From Nostoc favosum CHAB5714 (GTDB lineage Bacteria > Cyanobacteriota > Cyanobacteriia > Cyanobacteriales > Nostocaceae), in assembly GCF_020829495.1 (NCBI RefSeq), contig NZ_JAIVFQ010000011.1, positions 1 to 64,000 of the forward strand: 64,000 bases of DNA. The letters are read 5' to 3'. The notes beneath the pieces were generated by a model. It was not told the DNA's origin and ran no database searches. It saw only the letters and a list, made by a program, of their open reading frames with translations. Each line of letters opens with the position of its first letter. The stretch's first letter is position 1. A program made the translations under genes and the position numbers. Positions 54,449 to 63,682 of the stretch are shown here, one piece after another.

Positions 54449-54898
54449 ATGTCTAAAATACTTACTCAAATTATTTATGAACAGGATTATCACTTGTGGC
54501 TAGAAACTACGTTGAAACAGTTGCAAGAACGAGATTTAGAGCATCTTGATTGGGATCATTTGATTGAGGAGATTGAAAGATTGGGTAATGAACAGAAACA
54601 CAAGCTTGAAAGTTATCTACTGCAACTTCTCAAACATTTGCTTTTGTATCAACATTGGAGTCTTCCTGAATGTAAAAATCATTGGGAAGTGGAAATTGAT
54701 AATTTTCGGGTGGAACTTAGGAAATTAACCAAATCTAAAAACCTCTACAACTATCTGCTCACGGTGCTTGAAGAAGTCTACATTGATGCGCTACGACAAG
54801 CAAAAAAGAAAAGTGGATTGAATTGTTTTCCACAAACTTGCCCTTATAGCATTGAGCAAATTTTAGATGTGGATTATTTACCACCATTTATTTATTGA
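54449..54898 (+). CDS. DUF29 family protein
   Basis: 149 residues. It matches the DUF29 family, common in cyanobacteria: YEQDYHLWLETTLKQLQERDLEHLDWDHLIEEIERLG and then LLQLLKHLLLYQHW. All helical and soluble. Function unknown; members often occur in many copies and near mobile DNA. TAGGAG lies 12 nt before the ATG. It is flanked by heptamers on the left and by the 102-nt dispersed repeat on the right, which suggests a mobile neighbourhood. Confidence 0.9.
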   Translation: MSKILTQIIYEQDYHLWLETTLKQLQERDLEHLDWDHLIEEIERLGNEQKHKLESYLLQLLKHLLLYQHWSLPECKNHWEVEIDNFRVELRKLTKSKNLYNYLLTVLEEVYIDALRQAKKKSGLNCFPQTCPYSIEQILDVDYLPPFIY

Positions 54899-54971
54899 TA
54901 AGGTGTATAAGTAAGAAAAATAAGTAAAAAAATTTTTGATGAATAAACTCAAAAACTCTATTGATAAGAGC

Positions 54972-55074
54972 TTTAACTAGTTCCGTGGGTTTAAGTCCCC
55001 CGGTTCAATAAAAATTTTGTTTTGTGTTGGGGTTAAATCCCCATTACAAAACTTAATTACGAATTACGAATTAT
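54972..55074 (+). repeat. 102-nt dispersed repeat, copy 2
   Basis: Identical to 3442-3543 from TTTAACTAGTTCCGTGGG through ACTTAATTACGAATTACGAA. It lies 74 bp after the DUF29 gene. There is no coding capacity and no flanking target duplication was noticed. Confidence 0.85.
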
Positions 55075-55468
55075 TTAAGAGCTATTTATTACTTTGAAAT
55101 CCTCTTGCGCGGTATAGCCCTTTATTAAAGGTAGGCAAACTTCCAGCATAGTGGACTAGTACAACGGGCGCGGAAATAAACATACCATTTTAAATGGCGC
55201 AAGAAGCTCGGAATACAATTATGCGTGAATGCGTGAATGCGTGATTTTTAACTTCTGCCTTGCGGTACTAGCTTGTATCAGTGTAATTGCGCCTATATCT
55301 ATGGGAAGATTTTGAGGATAAATAGCTGATAAATAGCGAAAAAAAAGCAGACATTATTTAAAAACGAAGGCTGGCTTGAATTTAATCGTTGTGACTCCCG
55401 TTTTTTGGCGATAACATGTAAATAAGTTTACTTCAAGCTTCTCAAACCGCGTTTGGCGTCATTTTTTT
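55075..55468. other. Intergenic region upstream of the RemA-like gene
   Basis: 394 bp. It contains the end of the dispersed repeat and ACTAGTAC element copy 2. The last 200 bp are AT-rich and probably include the promoter of the remA-gmk unit; no clear motif was seen. Confidence 0.5.
55155..55271. repeat. ACTAGTAC element, copy 2
   Basis: It begins ACTAGTACAACGGGCGCGG and ends TGCCTTGCGGTACTAG. The middle contains three GCGTGAAT-like units where copy 1 has AAAAGTC heptamers. It aligns with the reverse complement of 43306-43411. Confidence 0.85.
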
Positions 55469-55735
55469 ATGGAGATTCAGTTAATCAATATCGGTTTTGG
55501 TAACATTGTGTCTGCCAATCGAGTAGTTGCCATTGTCAGTCCAGAGTCTGCCCCGATTAAGCGGATTATTACCGATGCACGGGACAGGGGTCAACTGATT
55601 GATGCAACTTACGGTCGGCGGACTAGGGCCGTAATTATCACCGATTCCAGCCACGTAATTCTGTCAGCGATTCAGCCGGAAACGGTAGCGAATCGCTTTG
55701 TGATTTCCCGCGAGCATCAAACTGTAGATAATTGA
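55469..55735 (+). CDS. RemA-like (DUF370) regulator
   Basis: 88 residues, the full length of the RemA family. The conserved blocks are [30 protein letters not shown] and [28 protein letters not shown]. In Bacillus RemA is a ring-forming DNA-binding activator of matrix and osmoprotection genes; in cyanobacteria the target is unknown. It precedes gmk, an arrangement conserved in many bacteria, but here a mobile-looking element sits in the gap. Confidence 0.9.
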   Translation: MEIQLINIGFGNIVSANRVVAIVSPESAPIKRIITDARDRGQLIDATYGRRTRAVIITDSSHVILSAIQPETVANRFVISREHQTVDN

Positions 55736-55834
55736 TTAAGAGTAGATAACAATCTCACTTCTATTTGCACCACATCAGCAGTACTATGTGAATTAGACAT
55801 GTTTTCTGTCACCCTTGCTACAAATTCTTTAGTC

Positions 55835-55983
55835 ACTAGTACAGCGCGGCGTAAATAAGCCACCCATTTGAAATGTCTAAAACCCTTACGGAACAGTAAT
55901 TACGAATTACGAATTACGAATTACGTTAGCGTAGCGGTAGCGAGGAACGAGCGTCATTACGAATTACGCAAAGCGGTACTAGT
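55835..55983. repeat. ACTAGTAC element, copy 3 (divergent, with inserted heptamers)
   Basis: It begins ACTAGTACAGCGCGGCGTAAATAA and ends CGCAAAGCGGTACTAGT. The interior shares CATTTGAAATG with the other copies but contains ATTACGA heptamers and a GTAGCGGTAGCGAGGAACG module. It lies between remA and gmk. Confidence 0.75.
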
Positions 55984-56046
55984 GGACTTGGCCAGGAACA
56001 TAAGACTAATGAATAATATCTATTGATTGATTCACAGATTGAGGGG

Positions 56047-56646
56047 ATGATGCCAGTTTTACCCATCCAGAGTATTGCTACTACCGAAGAACGCTTACAT
56101 TTAGGCAGGTTGATTGTCTTAACTGGCCCCAGTGGGGTCGGTAAAGGCACTTTAATGCGATCGCTCCTAAAACGTCATCCAGAACTGTATTATTCCGTAT
56201 CCGTGACGACTCGTTCTCCCCGTCCAGGAGAAATCGATGGCAAAGATTATTACTTTATCAGCCGCAGTAAGTTTGAACAATTACTTGCTGAAGGCGAATT
56301 TTTGGAATGGGCAGAATTTGCTGGGAATTATTATGGCACTCCCCGTGAACCTGTGCTTAACCAAATTCACTTTGGCAAGTTGGTGGTGCTGGAAATTGAG
56401 CTAGAAGGGGCAAGACAAATTCGTGCTTCCTTTCCTAGTGCCCTCAGCATTTTTATCTTACCGCCTTCTTTTGATGAATTGGAGAAACGAATACGCTCTC
56501 GTGCCCAAGACTCTGAAGAAGCGATCGCCCGTCGTCTACTCCGCGCCCAAGAAGAAATTAAAGCCGCAAATGAATTTGATATTCAAATCGTTAATGACGA
56601 TTTTGAAACTGCTTTAAATGACATTGAAACGGTTTTGTTTAAATAA
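56047..56646 (+). CDS. gmk: Guanylate kinase
   Basis: 199 residues from the ATG at 56047; the frame is open to a TTG at 56023, but GAGGGG precedes the inner ATG pair. It phosphorylates GMP to GDP. The P-loop GPSGVGKGT, the GMP-binding [19 protein letters not shown] and the lid region [18 protein letters not shown] are intact. It follows the RemA-like gene on the same strand and converges on psaL, with heptamers and a 20-bp palindrome between. Confidence 0.95.
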   Translation: MMPVLPIQSIATTEERLHLGRLIVLTGPSGVGKGTLMRSLLKRHPELYYSVSVTTRSPRPGEIDGKDYYFISRSKFEQLLAEGEFLEWAEFAGNYYGTPREPVLNQIHFGKLVVLEIELEGARQIRASFPSALSIFILPPSFDELEKRIRSRAQDSEEAIARRLLRAQEEIKAANEFDIQIVNDDFETALNDIETVLFK

Positions 56647-56697
56647 GTTAGGAGTTAAGAGTTAGAAGTTATGAATTTAAACTCCTAACTCCTGTAC

Positions 56698-56717
56698 AGA
56701 CGCGATTAATCGCGTCT
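56698..56717. repeat. 20-bp palindrome copy between gmk and psaL
   Basis: A perfect AGACGCGATTAATCGCGTCT preceded by GTAC, between two convergent genes and adjacent to TAACTCC heptamers. It could form a terminator-like hairpin for both directions. Confidence 0.95.
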
Positions 56718-56742
56718 CTACTGCTAACTATTCATTTCTAAA

Positions 56743-57264
56743 TTAACCAAATAAACCTTGAATTACTCCCAGGTTACTAGTCAAAAAGTAAGCAACTACT
56801 GCACCACCGATACCACCAATTAAGAAAGAACTGGCAAAGTTGTTCCAGCTTTCTTTAGAGTTAAAAGCATCTACCGGAGGGTTGGGTACAGTAACACTGG
56901 CAAGTGCTTTGGGTGGATTGCTATTGGCATACAGAGATAAGCCCGCCGTCAGAACAACAATCAAGCCAATGGCTGCCAATAATCCAGCTAAGTTTGCATT
57001 ATCTGTATCCCGTAGTGGGCCCAATTTAGCAAAGGGGCCAAATATCCAGTAACCATGAGCCATACCAACTTCTAGCCCGCGTCTGGAAGGAGTTATACCA
57101 GGACGATAAGCTGGCAAGTTATTAATGAACCACTTGCTCAAGGGAGAAGCATTAATCGGGGTTTCTAGATTACCCAGTTGTGGATTGCGAAATGCGGGAA
57201 AAACAACTTCCCGATTTCTGGGATCGCTGGGAAGATTCTTTGATGCATCTACTGCTTGTGCCAT
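56743..57264 (-). CDS. psaL: Photosystem I subunit XI (PsaL)
   Basis: 173 residues with the PsaL core: NPQLGNLETPINASPLSKWFINNLPAYRPGITPSRRGLEVGMAHGYWIFGPFAKLGPLR, followed by two to three membrane helices. PsaL holds PSI trimers or tetramers together. It is the last gene of psaF-psaJ-psaL on the minus strand, 241 bp after psaJ, so an extra promoter is possible. Confidence 0.97.
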   Translation of the reverse strand: MAQAVDASKNLPSDPRNREVVFPAFRNPQLGNLETPINASPLSKWFINNLPAYRPGITPSRRGLEVGMAHGYWIFGPFAKLGPLRDTDNANLAGLLAAIGLIVVLTAGLSLYANSNPPKALASVTVPNPPVDAFNSKESWNNFASSFLIGGIGGAVVAYFLTSNLGVIQGLFG

Positions 57265-57505
57265 ATTTTATGTTCGCCTCTAAATTTAAAATGGTGGCAT
57301 TTTTATATTAATAATAATTGTCGCTAAAGATGTTTTTTGCGTAATAAGTTTAGAAAAATTAATTTAGCTGCTGTCAAAACTTTGAAACTCGCAAGCTGGT
57401 TTGAGGATCGCGAGTTTCAAAGAATTAATTTGTTAGTAGTTTAGTTAGTAGTTACTACTTAATTGCCAACTAACGGCTAACAAATTTTTAAATTCTGTCT
57501 TCAAC

Positions 57506-57640
57506 TTATGGTAGTGGGTGGAAAAGTAGGTCAGGAAACCAGTAGTTAAATAAAATCAATAAGACGGCTGTAAAAGACAAATTGACAAAGAGCAAAACTG
57601 GCCCCAAGGATAGATACTTAACAAAGTATTTCTGCTGCAT
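57506..57640 (-). CDS. psaJ: Photosystem I subunit IX (PsaJ), divergent
   Basis: A 44-residue frame between psaF and psaL: a start [20 protein letters not shown], one membrane helix, and the end [10 protein letters not shown]. The C-terminal [10 protein letters not shown] is exactly the diagnostic end of PsaJ. PsaJ stabilises PsaF and binds peripheral chlorophylls. The N-terminal half differs strongly from the usual cyanobacterial sequence (typically MADKADQSSYLIKFISTAPV), and the protein is about five residues shorter. The position 39 bp after psaF matches the canonical psaFJ operon. It is either a fast-evolving PsaJ or a second paralogue. Confidence 0.85.
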   Translation of the reverse strand: MQQKYFVKYLSLGPVLLFVNLSFTAVLLILFNYWFPDLLFHPLP

Positions 57641-57679
57641 GAATCATTCTCCCAAATAAATCAAAAGTTGCGGTAAGGG

Positions 57680-58177
57680 TTAGCGTGGCGAAATCGGAAT
57701 TTCTGTATCTTTAGCTGTTAATTCGCCAGACAGAAATTCTTTTATGGCTGCTAGGGGCCAAGTAAAGCCTGAGAGCATAATAGGCAGTGCCAAAGGAACT
57801 TCAATGATTGCTTCTCTCAATTCCACGTCGCCACCTTGTTTCTTGTTCGCTTGGAGGTAGGCACGACCTACCCAGCCAATCCAACCAGCAATATAGAGAA
57901 ACAGAATGCTGGGAATCAGGAAGTCACCAGCATGATCTAGACGGCCATCAACAATCAAGTGGGGGTAACCCTCAGGGCCACACAGCTCTTGAGAATAACG
58001 CTCAAACCGCTTTCTCCCAGATTCGGGATCGGCGGTGGTATTACGGGCATTAGCAGCTAGCTGTTGAAAAGCGGGATTGTCACTGCACGGTGTCAAATTA
58101 GCCCCTAAAGCTTTTGCTGGGGAGGCAAAATTGAACCAAAGACAAATCGCTAAAATCAAAGCAAACAATCGTCGCAT
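57680..58177 (-). CDS. psaF: Photosystem I subunit III (PsaF)
   Basis: 165 residues. A cleavable signal ([22 protein letters not shown], about 1-23) leads to the lumenal domain with the Cys pair (LTPCSDN; ELCGPEG) forming a disulfide. One membrane helix ([23 protein letters not shown]) and a stromal tail follow. PsaF docks plastocyanin or cytochrome c6 weakly in cyanobacteria. First gene of the psaF-psaJ-psaL unit. Confidence 0.97.
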   Translation of the reverse strand: MRRLFALILAICLWFNFASPAKALGANLTPCSDNPAFQQLAANARNTTADPESGRKRFERYSQELCGPEGYPHLIVDGRLDHAGDFLIPSILFLYIAGWIGWVGRAYLQANKKQGGDVELREAIIEVPLALPIMLSGFTWPLAAIKEFLSGELTAKDTEIPISPR

Positions 58178-58562
58178 AGAGTTGTTTCCTTTTACTACAA
58201 AACAAAAAGTTTTATGTACAAAACGAAGCGGCTTGTACAGTTGTTTATTTGCATAACTAGGAAGTCATCATACTCTTGGGTGGGAACCGAGTAAAGTTTA
58301 AGTAAATAAAAGTTAAAGCTTCTCAACCAAGATGACTGGGGAGTGGGGAGTGGGGAATGGGGAATGGGGAGTGCTGAGGATAATAATTGTTGTAGTAGGG
58401 TAGTTATGGAGTGCTGAGTATAAGAATTTTCATTGTCCGGTAGTAAACAAGCAAGATTTTGTTTGTGCTACTCAAAACTCAGGACTCATAACTCGGAACT
58501 CCCTACTCCCCAGTACAGACGCGATTAATCGCGTCTCTCCTACTCCCCACTCCCCACTCCCA
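58178..58562. other. Divergent region upstream of psaF and tsaD
   Basis: 385 bp. It holds GGGGAGT heptamers (58337-58372), a direct repeat GGAGTGCTGAG(G/T)ATAA near 58366-58415, and a copy of the 20-bp palindrome (58517-58536) followed by CCACTCC units reaching the tsaD start. The psaF promoter should lie near 58200-58320. Confidence 0.55.
58517..58536. repeat. 20-bp palindrome copy upstream of tsaD
   Basis: A perfect AGACGCGATTAATCGCGTCT preceded by GTAC, 26 bp before the tsaD start codon. Confidence 0.95.
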
Positions 58563-59612
58563 ATGACAACCGTTTTAGCAATAGAAACCAGTTGTGATGA
58601 AACAGCAGTCGCAATTGTTAACAATCGTAAAGTTTGTAGCAGTATTGTAGCCTCGCAAATTCCAGTCCATCAGCAGTATGGCGGGGTAGTGCCAGAAGTA
58701 GCGTCTCGTGAACACTTGGAAACGATAAATGTTGCGATCGCTCAAGCCTTAGAGCAAGCCCAACTAGACTGGGAGAAAATTGACGCAATTGCCGCCACTT
58801 GTGCCCCTGGACTCGTAGGAGCGCTATTGGTGGGGTTAACTGCTGCCAAAACCCTAGCGATGGTACACAACAAACCATTTTTAGGAGTTCATCACCTTGA
58901 AGGTCACATTTACGCAACTTATTTGAGCGAACCAAGTTTAAATCCCCCTTTCTTGAGTTTATTAGTTTCTGGCGGACATACAAGCTTGATTTATGTCAAA
59001 GATTGTGGTAGCTACGAAACACTGGGACAAACTCGTGATGATGCTGCGGGTGAAGCCTTTGATAAAGTGGCGCGATTGTTAAAGTTGGGTTATCCGGGTG
59101 GCCCAGTGATTGACAAGTTAGCACAACAGGGGAATCCCCAAGCCTTTGCTCTACCAGAAGGAAAAGTTTCTTTACCTGGTGGGGGATTCCATCGTTATGA
59201 TGCGAGTTTTAGTGGATTAAAAACGGCTGTATTGCGTTTAGTGCAACAGTTAGAGAAAGATGGTGGACAAGTGCCAGTGGCAGATGTAGCAGCTAGCTTT
59301 CAGGAAACCGTCGCGCGATCGCTAACTAAAAGAGCGATCGCCTGTGCCCTAGACTATGGTCTAGACACAATTGCTATTGGTGGCGGTGTAGCAGCTAATA
59401 GCGGCTTGAGAAAAAACCTCCAAGCCGCCGCCGTTCAACATAACCTACGCGTCCTATTCCCGCCTCTAAAATTCTGTACCGATAACGCCGCCATGATCGG
59501 CTGTGCCGCCGCCGAACATCTATCTCATGGTCATACATCCCCCCTCACACTAGGCGTTGAGTCTAGGTTAGCCCTTACCCAGGTGATGAAGTTGTATCAA
59601 CCTGTTGAGTAG
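58563..59612 (+). CDS. tsaD: tRNA N6-threonylcarbamoyladenosine transferase TsaD
   Basis: 349 residues. It adds threonylcarbamoyl to A37 of ANN-decoding tRNAs together with TsaB and TsaE. The N-terminal [16 protein letters not shown], the metal-binding HHLEGH ([11 protein letters not shown]), [13 protein letters not shown], and [13 protein letters not shown] of the ASKHA fold are all present. A universal housekeeping gene. It starts directly after heptamer repeats, with no obvious ribosome site. Confidence 0.96.
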   Translation: MTTVLAIETSCDETAVAIVNNRKVCSSIVASQIPVHQQYGGVVPEVASREHLETINVAIAQALEQAQLDWEKIDAIAATCAPGLVGALLVGLTAAKTLAMVHNKPFLGVHHLEGHIYATYLSEPSLNPPFLSLLVSGGHTSLIYVKDCGSYETLGQTRDDAAGEAFDKVARLLKLGYPGGPVIDKLAQQGNPQAFALPEGKVSLPGGGFHRYDASFSGLKTAVLRLVQQLEKDGGQVPVADVAASFQETVARSLTKRAIACALDYGLDTIAIGGGVAANSGLRKNLQAAAVQHNLRVLFPPLKFCTDNAAMIGCAAAEHLSHGHTSPLTLGVESRLALTQVMKLYQPVE

Positions 59613-59672
59613 TCATTGGTCATTAGTCATTAGTCATTTGTCATTTGTCATTTGTCATTTGTCATTTGTCAG
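59613..59672. repeat. TCATTAG/TCATTTG heptamer array after tsaD
   Basis: Eight 7-bp units beginning right at the tsaD stop codon: first TCATTAG, then TCATTTG. Confidence 0.95.
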
Positions 59673-59758
59673 GAGAGAAGAACTTTCTGTTTGCTCCAAT
59701 GTCCAATGCCCAATACTTCTCTTCTTAGGCTGCGCCAACGGCAACGCTCAGTACAAGT

Positions 59759-59832
59759 GTCCAATGCCCAATGCCCCATGCCCCATGACCAATGACCAAT
59801 GACCAATGACTAATGACTAATGACTAATGACT
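59759..59832. repeat. CCCAATG and ACTAATG heptamer arrays
   Basis: CCCAATG/CCCCATG units, then ACCAATG and ACTAATG units, ending at the stop of the convergent hydrolase gene. Confidence 0.9.
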
Positions 59833-60735
59833 ATTGACTATCGACCGGATGTGAGCAGCCACTGCATCCGGCTGTTCCAACATAGCCAGGTGTCCGCAAT
59901 CAGGAATTTCTAGAACATTGTCACCACAATATTGGAACAGTCTGTGAAAGCTAGCTAAATGGCGCACATACTTGGGTTCCATAACCTTATCTTCAGCACC
60001 AGCCAAAAAATAAACTGGCTGCTTCAATTGGGATACTAGTTCAGGTAAACGATTGATTTCTTCTTCGGTTGTGGAGTCTAACAGACTTCCCAGAGCCGCT
60101 TCTGGGTCAGCCACAACAAAATCTATTACCCGTTGACGTGCCCAATAGCGCCCCAAAGGACGAGCTACATTGGCTCTGGTAAACAGCAAATCAATCAAAG
60201 GTACTTGGGACAGCCAGCGCGGGCGGACTTGCAAAAATTTCTGACCCACCGAGCGAAACTGCTCAAAGGCTTCTTTGAGATAAATACCACCGCCAGCGTT
60301 GATACAGATAACTCCCTTAACACACTCAGGTATTTGATCTGCTCCCCAAAGAGCGATCGTACCTCCCAAGGAGTGGCCAATGAGCCAAGCACTGTTAATA
60401 TTCAGCTGTTTTAGGAGAATTGCTAAATCCTGAGCATACGCAGCAGGAGTATAAAGAGAATCGATTGGTGAGCCAAGCGCACTACTGGAGATGGGCGTCA
60501 GGCTCAAAGACGTTTCTGCCCGACTAAAATCGGTTTTTACCTGGGACTGGGATTCACCAAAACCCCGCAAATCATAGGAAAGGCACTGCAAATCATCTGA
60601 TAGGCGGGAAATCACAGGTTGCCAATATCCACGGCTATTGAGCCAACCGTGGATAAATACTAAAGCATGGGGGCAGGAAGTGGGAGCCGTTAGCTCGTAT
60701 GCGTGTGGAACGCCCAAGATTTCGATAGTTGCCAT
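59824..60735 (-). CDS. Alpha/beta hydrolase
   Basis: 303 residues with a canonical alpha/beta-hydrolase fold. The oxyanion-hole HGW is at about 29-31, the nucleophile Ser122 lies in GHSLGG, and a C-terminal catalytic His is in DCGHLAMLEQP. A longer variable segment lies between residues 62 and 98 (a Ser-rich lid-like insert). No signal peptide, so it is cytoplasmic. The substrate cannot be predicted; epoxide hydrolase, esterase or thioesterase are all possible. Monocistronic. Confidence 0.88.
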   Translation of the reverse strand: MATIEILGVPHAYELTAPTSCPHALVFIHGWLNSRGYWQPVISRLSDDLQCLSYDLRGFGESQSQVKTDFSRAETSLSLTPISSSALGSPIDSLYTPAAYAQDLAILLKQLNINSAWLIGHSLGGTIALWGADQIPECVKGVICINAGGGIYLKEAFEQFRSVGQKFLQVRPRWLSQVPLIDLLFTRANVARPLGRYWARQRVIDFVVADPEAALGSLLDSTTEEEINRLPELVSQLKQPVYFLAGAEDKVMEPKYVRHLASFHRLFQYCGDNVLEIPDCGHLAMLEQPDAVAAHIRSIVNSH

Positions 60736-60784
60736 ACTTATATCGTACCCCGAAGGGCGGGTGCGACTAAATACGGAGTGCGAA

Positions 60785-60866
60785 GAGTTAGGAGTTAGAA
60801 GTTAGGAGTGAGGAGTTGTTAATTTTTAACTCATAACTCATAACTCATAACTCCTAACTCATAACT
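60785..60866. repeat. GTTAGGA and CATAACT heptamer arrays
   Basis: GTTAGGA/GTTAGAA/GTGAGGA units followed by CATAACT/CCTAACT units between two minus-strand genes; the two halves are partly inverted copies. Confidence 0.85.
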
Positions 60867-60869
60867 TTT

Positions 60870-61589
60870 TCATTTATCCAGCAACCTCTGTCGCACCCCT
60901 TCAGCAATTTTGTGACCCAGATATTCAGGAATAAGGCTTTCATTCGGCCCCAACAAGTAGAGAATTAGCCGTGTACGTCCGCGCCAAACCAGTAGATTTG
61001 CATTGACTACCAGCAGGTCTTCCTGCCAGATGGCATACATCACTTTGTAGAATAATCCTGGTTGATTATCGGCTTCAATCATTAGGGCAGGGAGATGAAA
61101 GACCGGATCGACATAGAATTCAGTTTGTACCTGCTCTAAGCCAGTATCGAGATTGAATTCTACTGCCAGCATCTCTTCTACCTCAAACCGACCTCCTAAA
61201 GCTTCGCGAATAGCACGACAGACATTTTCTGCGGTTTTCTCGCTCAAGGCTTTACTACCACGAGATACCAATAGTTTAATAAAAACTAACATTGGCGGAC
61301 GGATCTGACCGTATAGACTCAGACCGTGAATAGTCAACCCATAAGCTGCTAGTACACCAAAAATATCGCTGAGAAGAAAAGACTGGTTGCGGTAAGCAAA
61401 ATGCAGGGCACTTTTGCTACCTTCAGGTTTTAACTCAATAACAGCGCGTCTAGTTTTATAGAGACGGTAGGCTAGCCGCAAATTTTGCAGTTGAATCTCA
61501 CTGCTGACGAATTGCTCATAAAACTGGGGAAACGCTCGGTTAAAGCGTTTTAGGAGTTCCAGTGTCGAAGATTTTAAACCAGAAGCCAT
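60870..61589 (-). CDS. ACT-like tandem-domain protein
   Basis: 239 residues, soluble. Two ACT-like units can be guessed: one at about 75-150 (FLLSDIFGVLAAYGLTIHGLSLYGQIRPPMLVFIKLLV) and one at about 160-235 (ALMIEADNQPGLFYKVMYAIWQEDLLVVNANLLVWRGRTRLILYLLGP). The spacing recalls the GlnD uridylyltransferase tail, without catalytic domains. It probably senses a small molecule such as an amino acid. I do not recognise a named protein; it appears conserved in cyanobacteria. Monocistronic. Confidence 0.65.
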   Translation of the reverse strand: MASGLKSSTLELLKRFNRAFPQFYEQFVSSEIQLQNLRLAYRLYKTRRAVIELKPEGSKSALHFAYRNQSFLLSDIFGVLAAYGLTIHGLSLYGQIRPPMLVFIKLLVSRGSKALSEKTAENVCRAIREALGGRFEVEEMLAVEFNLDTGLEQVQTEFYVDPVFHLPALMIEADNQPGLFYKVMYAIWQEDLLVVNANLLVWRGRTRLILYLLGPNESLIPEYLGHKIAEGVRQRLLDK

Positions 61590-62702
<1,113 letters not shown>

Positions 62703-62997
62703 CGCTTAATCAAAATAAAACCCGATTTACACAATAAAATCAGGTGAAATAGTGAAAATCTACTATTTTGATGTGGTTTTGCTTTTTTTCTGCCGACGAA
62801 GGCGCAAGTATATATCTTGTAAAACTAAGTCGGCAAAAAACCTTTATTGTAAGAATGTAATCTATCTTGTATTTGGCAAAGGATAAAAAAGATTAGGCAT
62901 AAGCGATCTGATGTGATATAGTTACCTTAATGCTTTTGGGAAAGCGCGATCGCTTTGATGGGATAAAACCAAACCACAAAAAGCAGATAAGTCGAAA

Positions 62998-63071
62998 CGG
63001 GATGTAGCGCAGCTTGGTAGCGCGCCTGCTTTGGGAGCAGGATGCCGCAGGTTCAAATCCTGTCATCCCGA
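62998..63071 (+). tRNA. tRNA-Pro (anticodon UGG)
   Basis: A 74-nt cloverleaf. The acceptor CGGGATG pairs with CATCCCG, the D stem GCGC pairs with GCGC around AGCTTGGTA, the anticodon stem CCTGC pairs with GCAGG with loop TTTGGGA (anticodon TGG), and the T arm is GCAGG-TTCAAAT-CCTGT with one G-T pair. Discriminator A. The 3' CCA is not encoded, as is usual in cyanobacteria. Confidence 0.97.
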
Positions 63072-63682
63072 TTTGTTAAATAATTAATATACTTAACAGC
63101 TAAGGCGCATTGACTAAAGGTATCTTGCTAAGATGTGCTATTAAATTGTACATTTTTACCGATAAAAACAAATTGGCTGTTATAGTGTTGAGTTAGGTGT
63201 TGAAGCCTAACAGGCAAATTTCGCTTTTAAGCAGTAAGATATTCCTGGCACTAAGCTTTGTATAAATTTGAGAAGATATTAAAGCAAGCGCGATGGAACG
63301 ATTGATTAAGTAATAGCGTCACCCGATATTAGAGAAAGCCAGATAAAATGGCATTTATCATTTCCAAGGTCGAGAGACAGAGAGACTTTTGAGTGTTTGA
63401 GAAAACATGATAATAAGCATCTACAGGATTTCGTAGTAAATAGCAAAACGAAATCGATAAAAACACAAATTTAGCACAGTCGATTTTTCAAAATGCTACT
63501 ATAGCAACCCTAAATAGTTGTGGAATCTGGATTTTGACCGTTGACGGTTAACACTCAACCTCAACGTGCACAATGAATTTTTTACAATTGAAATAGATTG
63601 CTATATAACTAAAGCTAGTTGGTGCTGTGCAACATCCAACCATTTGTTTAATTTAATTGGACTATTCATGCAAGGAGCAGTC
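63072..63682. other. Intergenic region between tRNA-Pro and the Tic22-like gene
   Basis: 611 bp, AT-rich. Nothing beyond short imperfect repeats (GACCGTTGACGGTTAAC near 63537) was seen. It must contain the promoter of the Tic22-like gene. Confidence 0.45.

Noticed and set aside
59605-59802. 65-codon frame after tsaD
   Set aside because: It encodes translated heptamers (SHLSFVICHLSFV; CPMPNAPCPM), so it is repeat DNA.
62781-62841. Terminator after the GNAT gene (TGCCGAC/GTCGGCA)
   Set aside because: The loop is nearly 40 nt and the stem only 7 bp, too weak to call.
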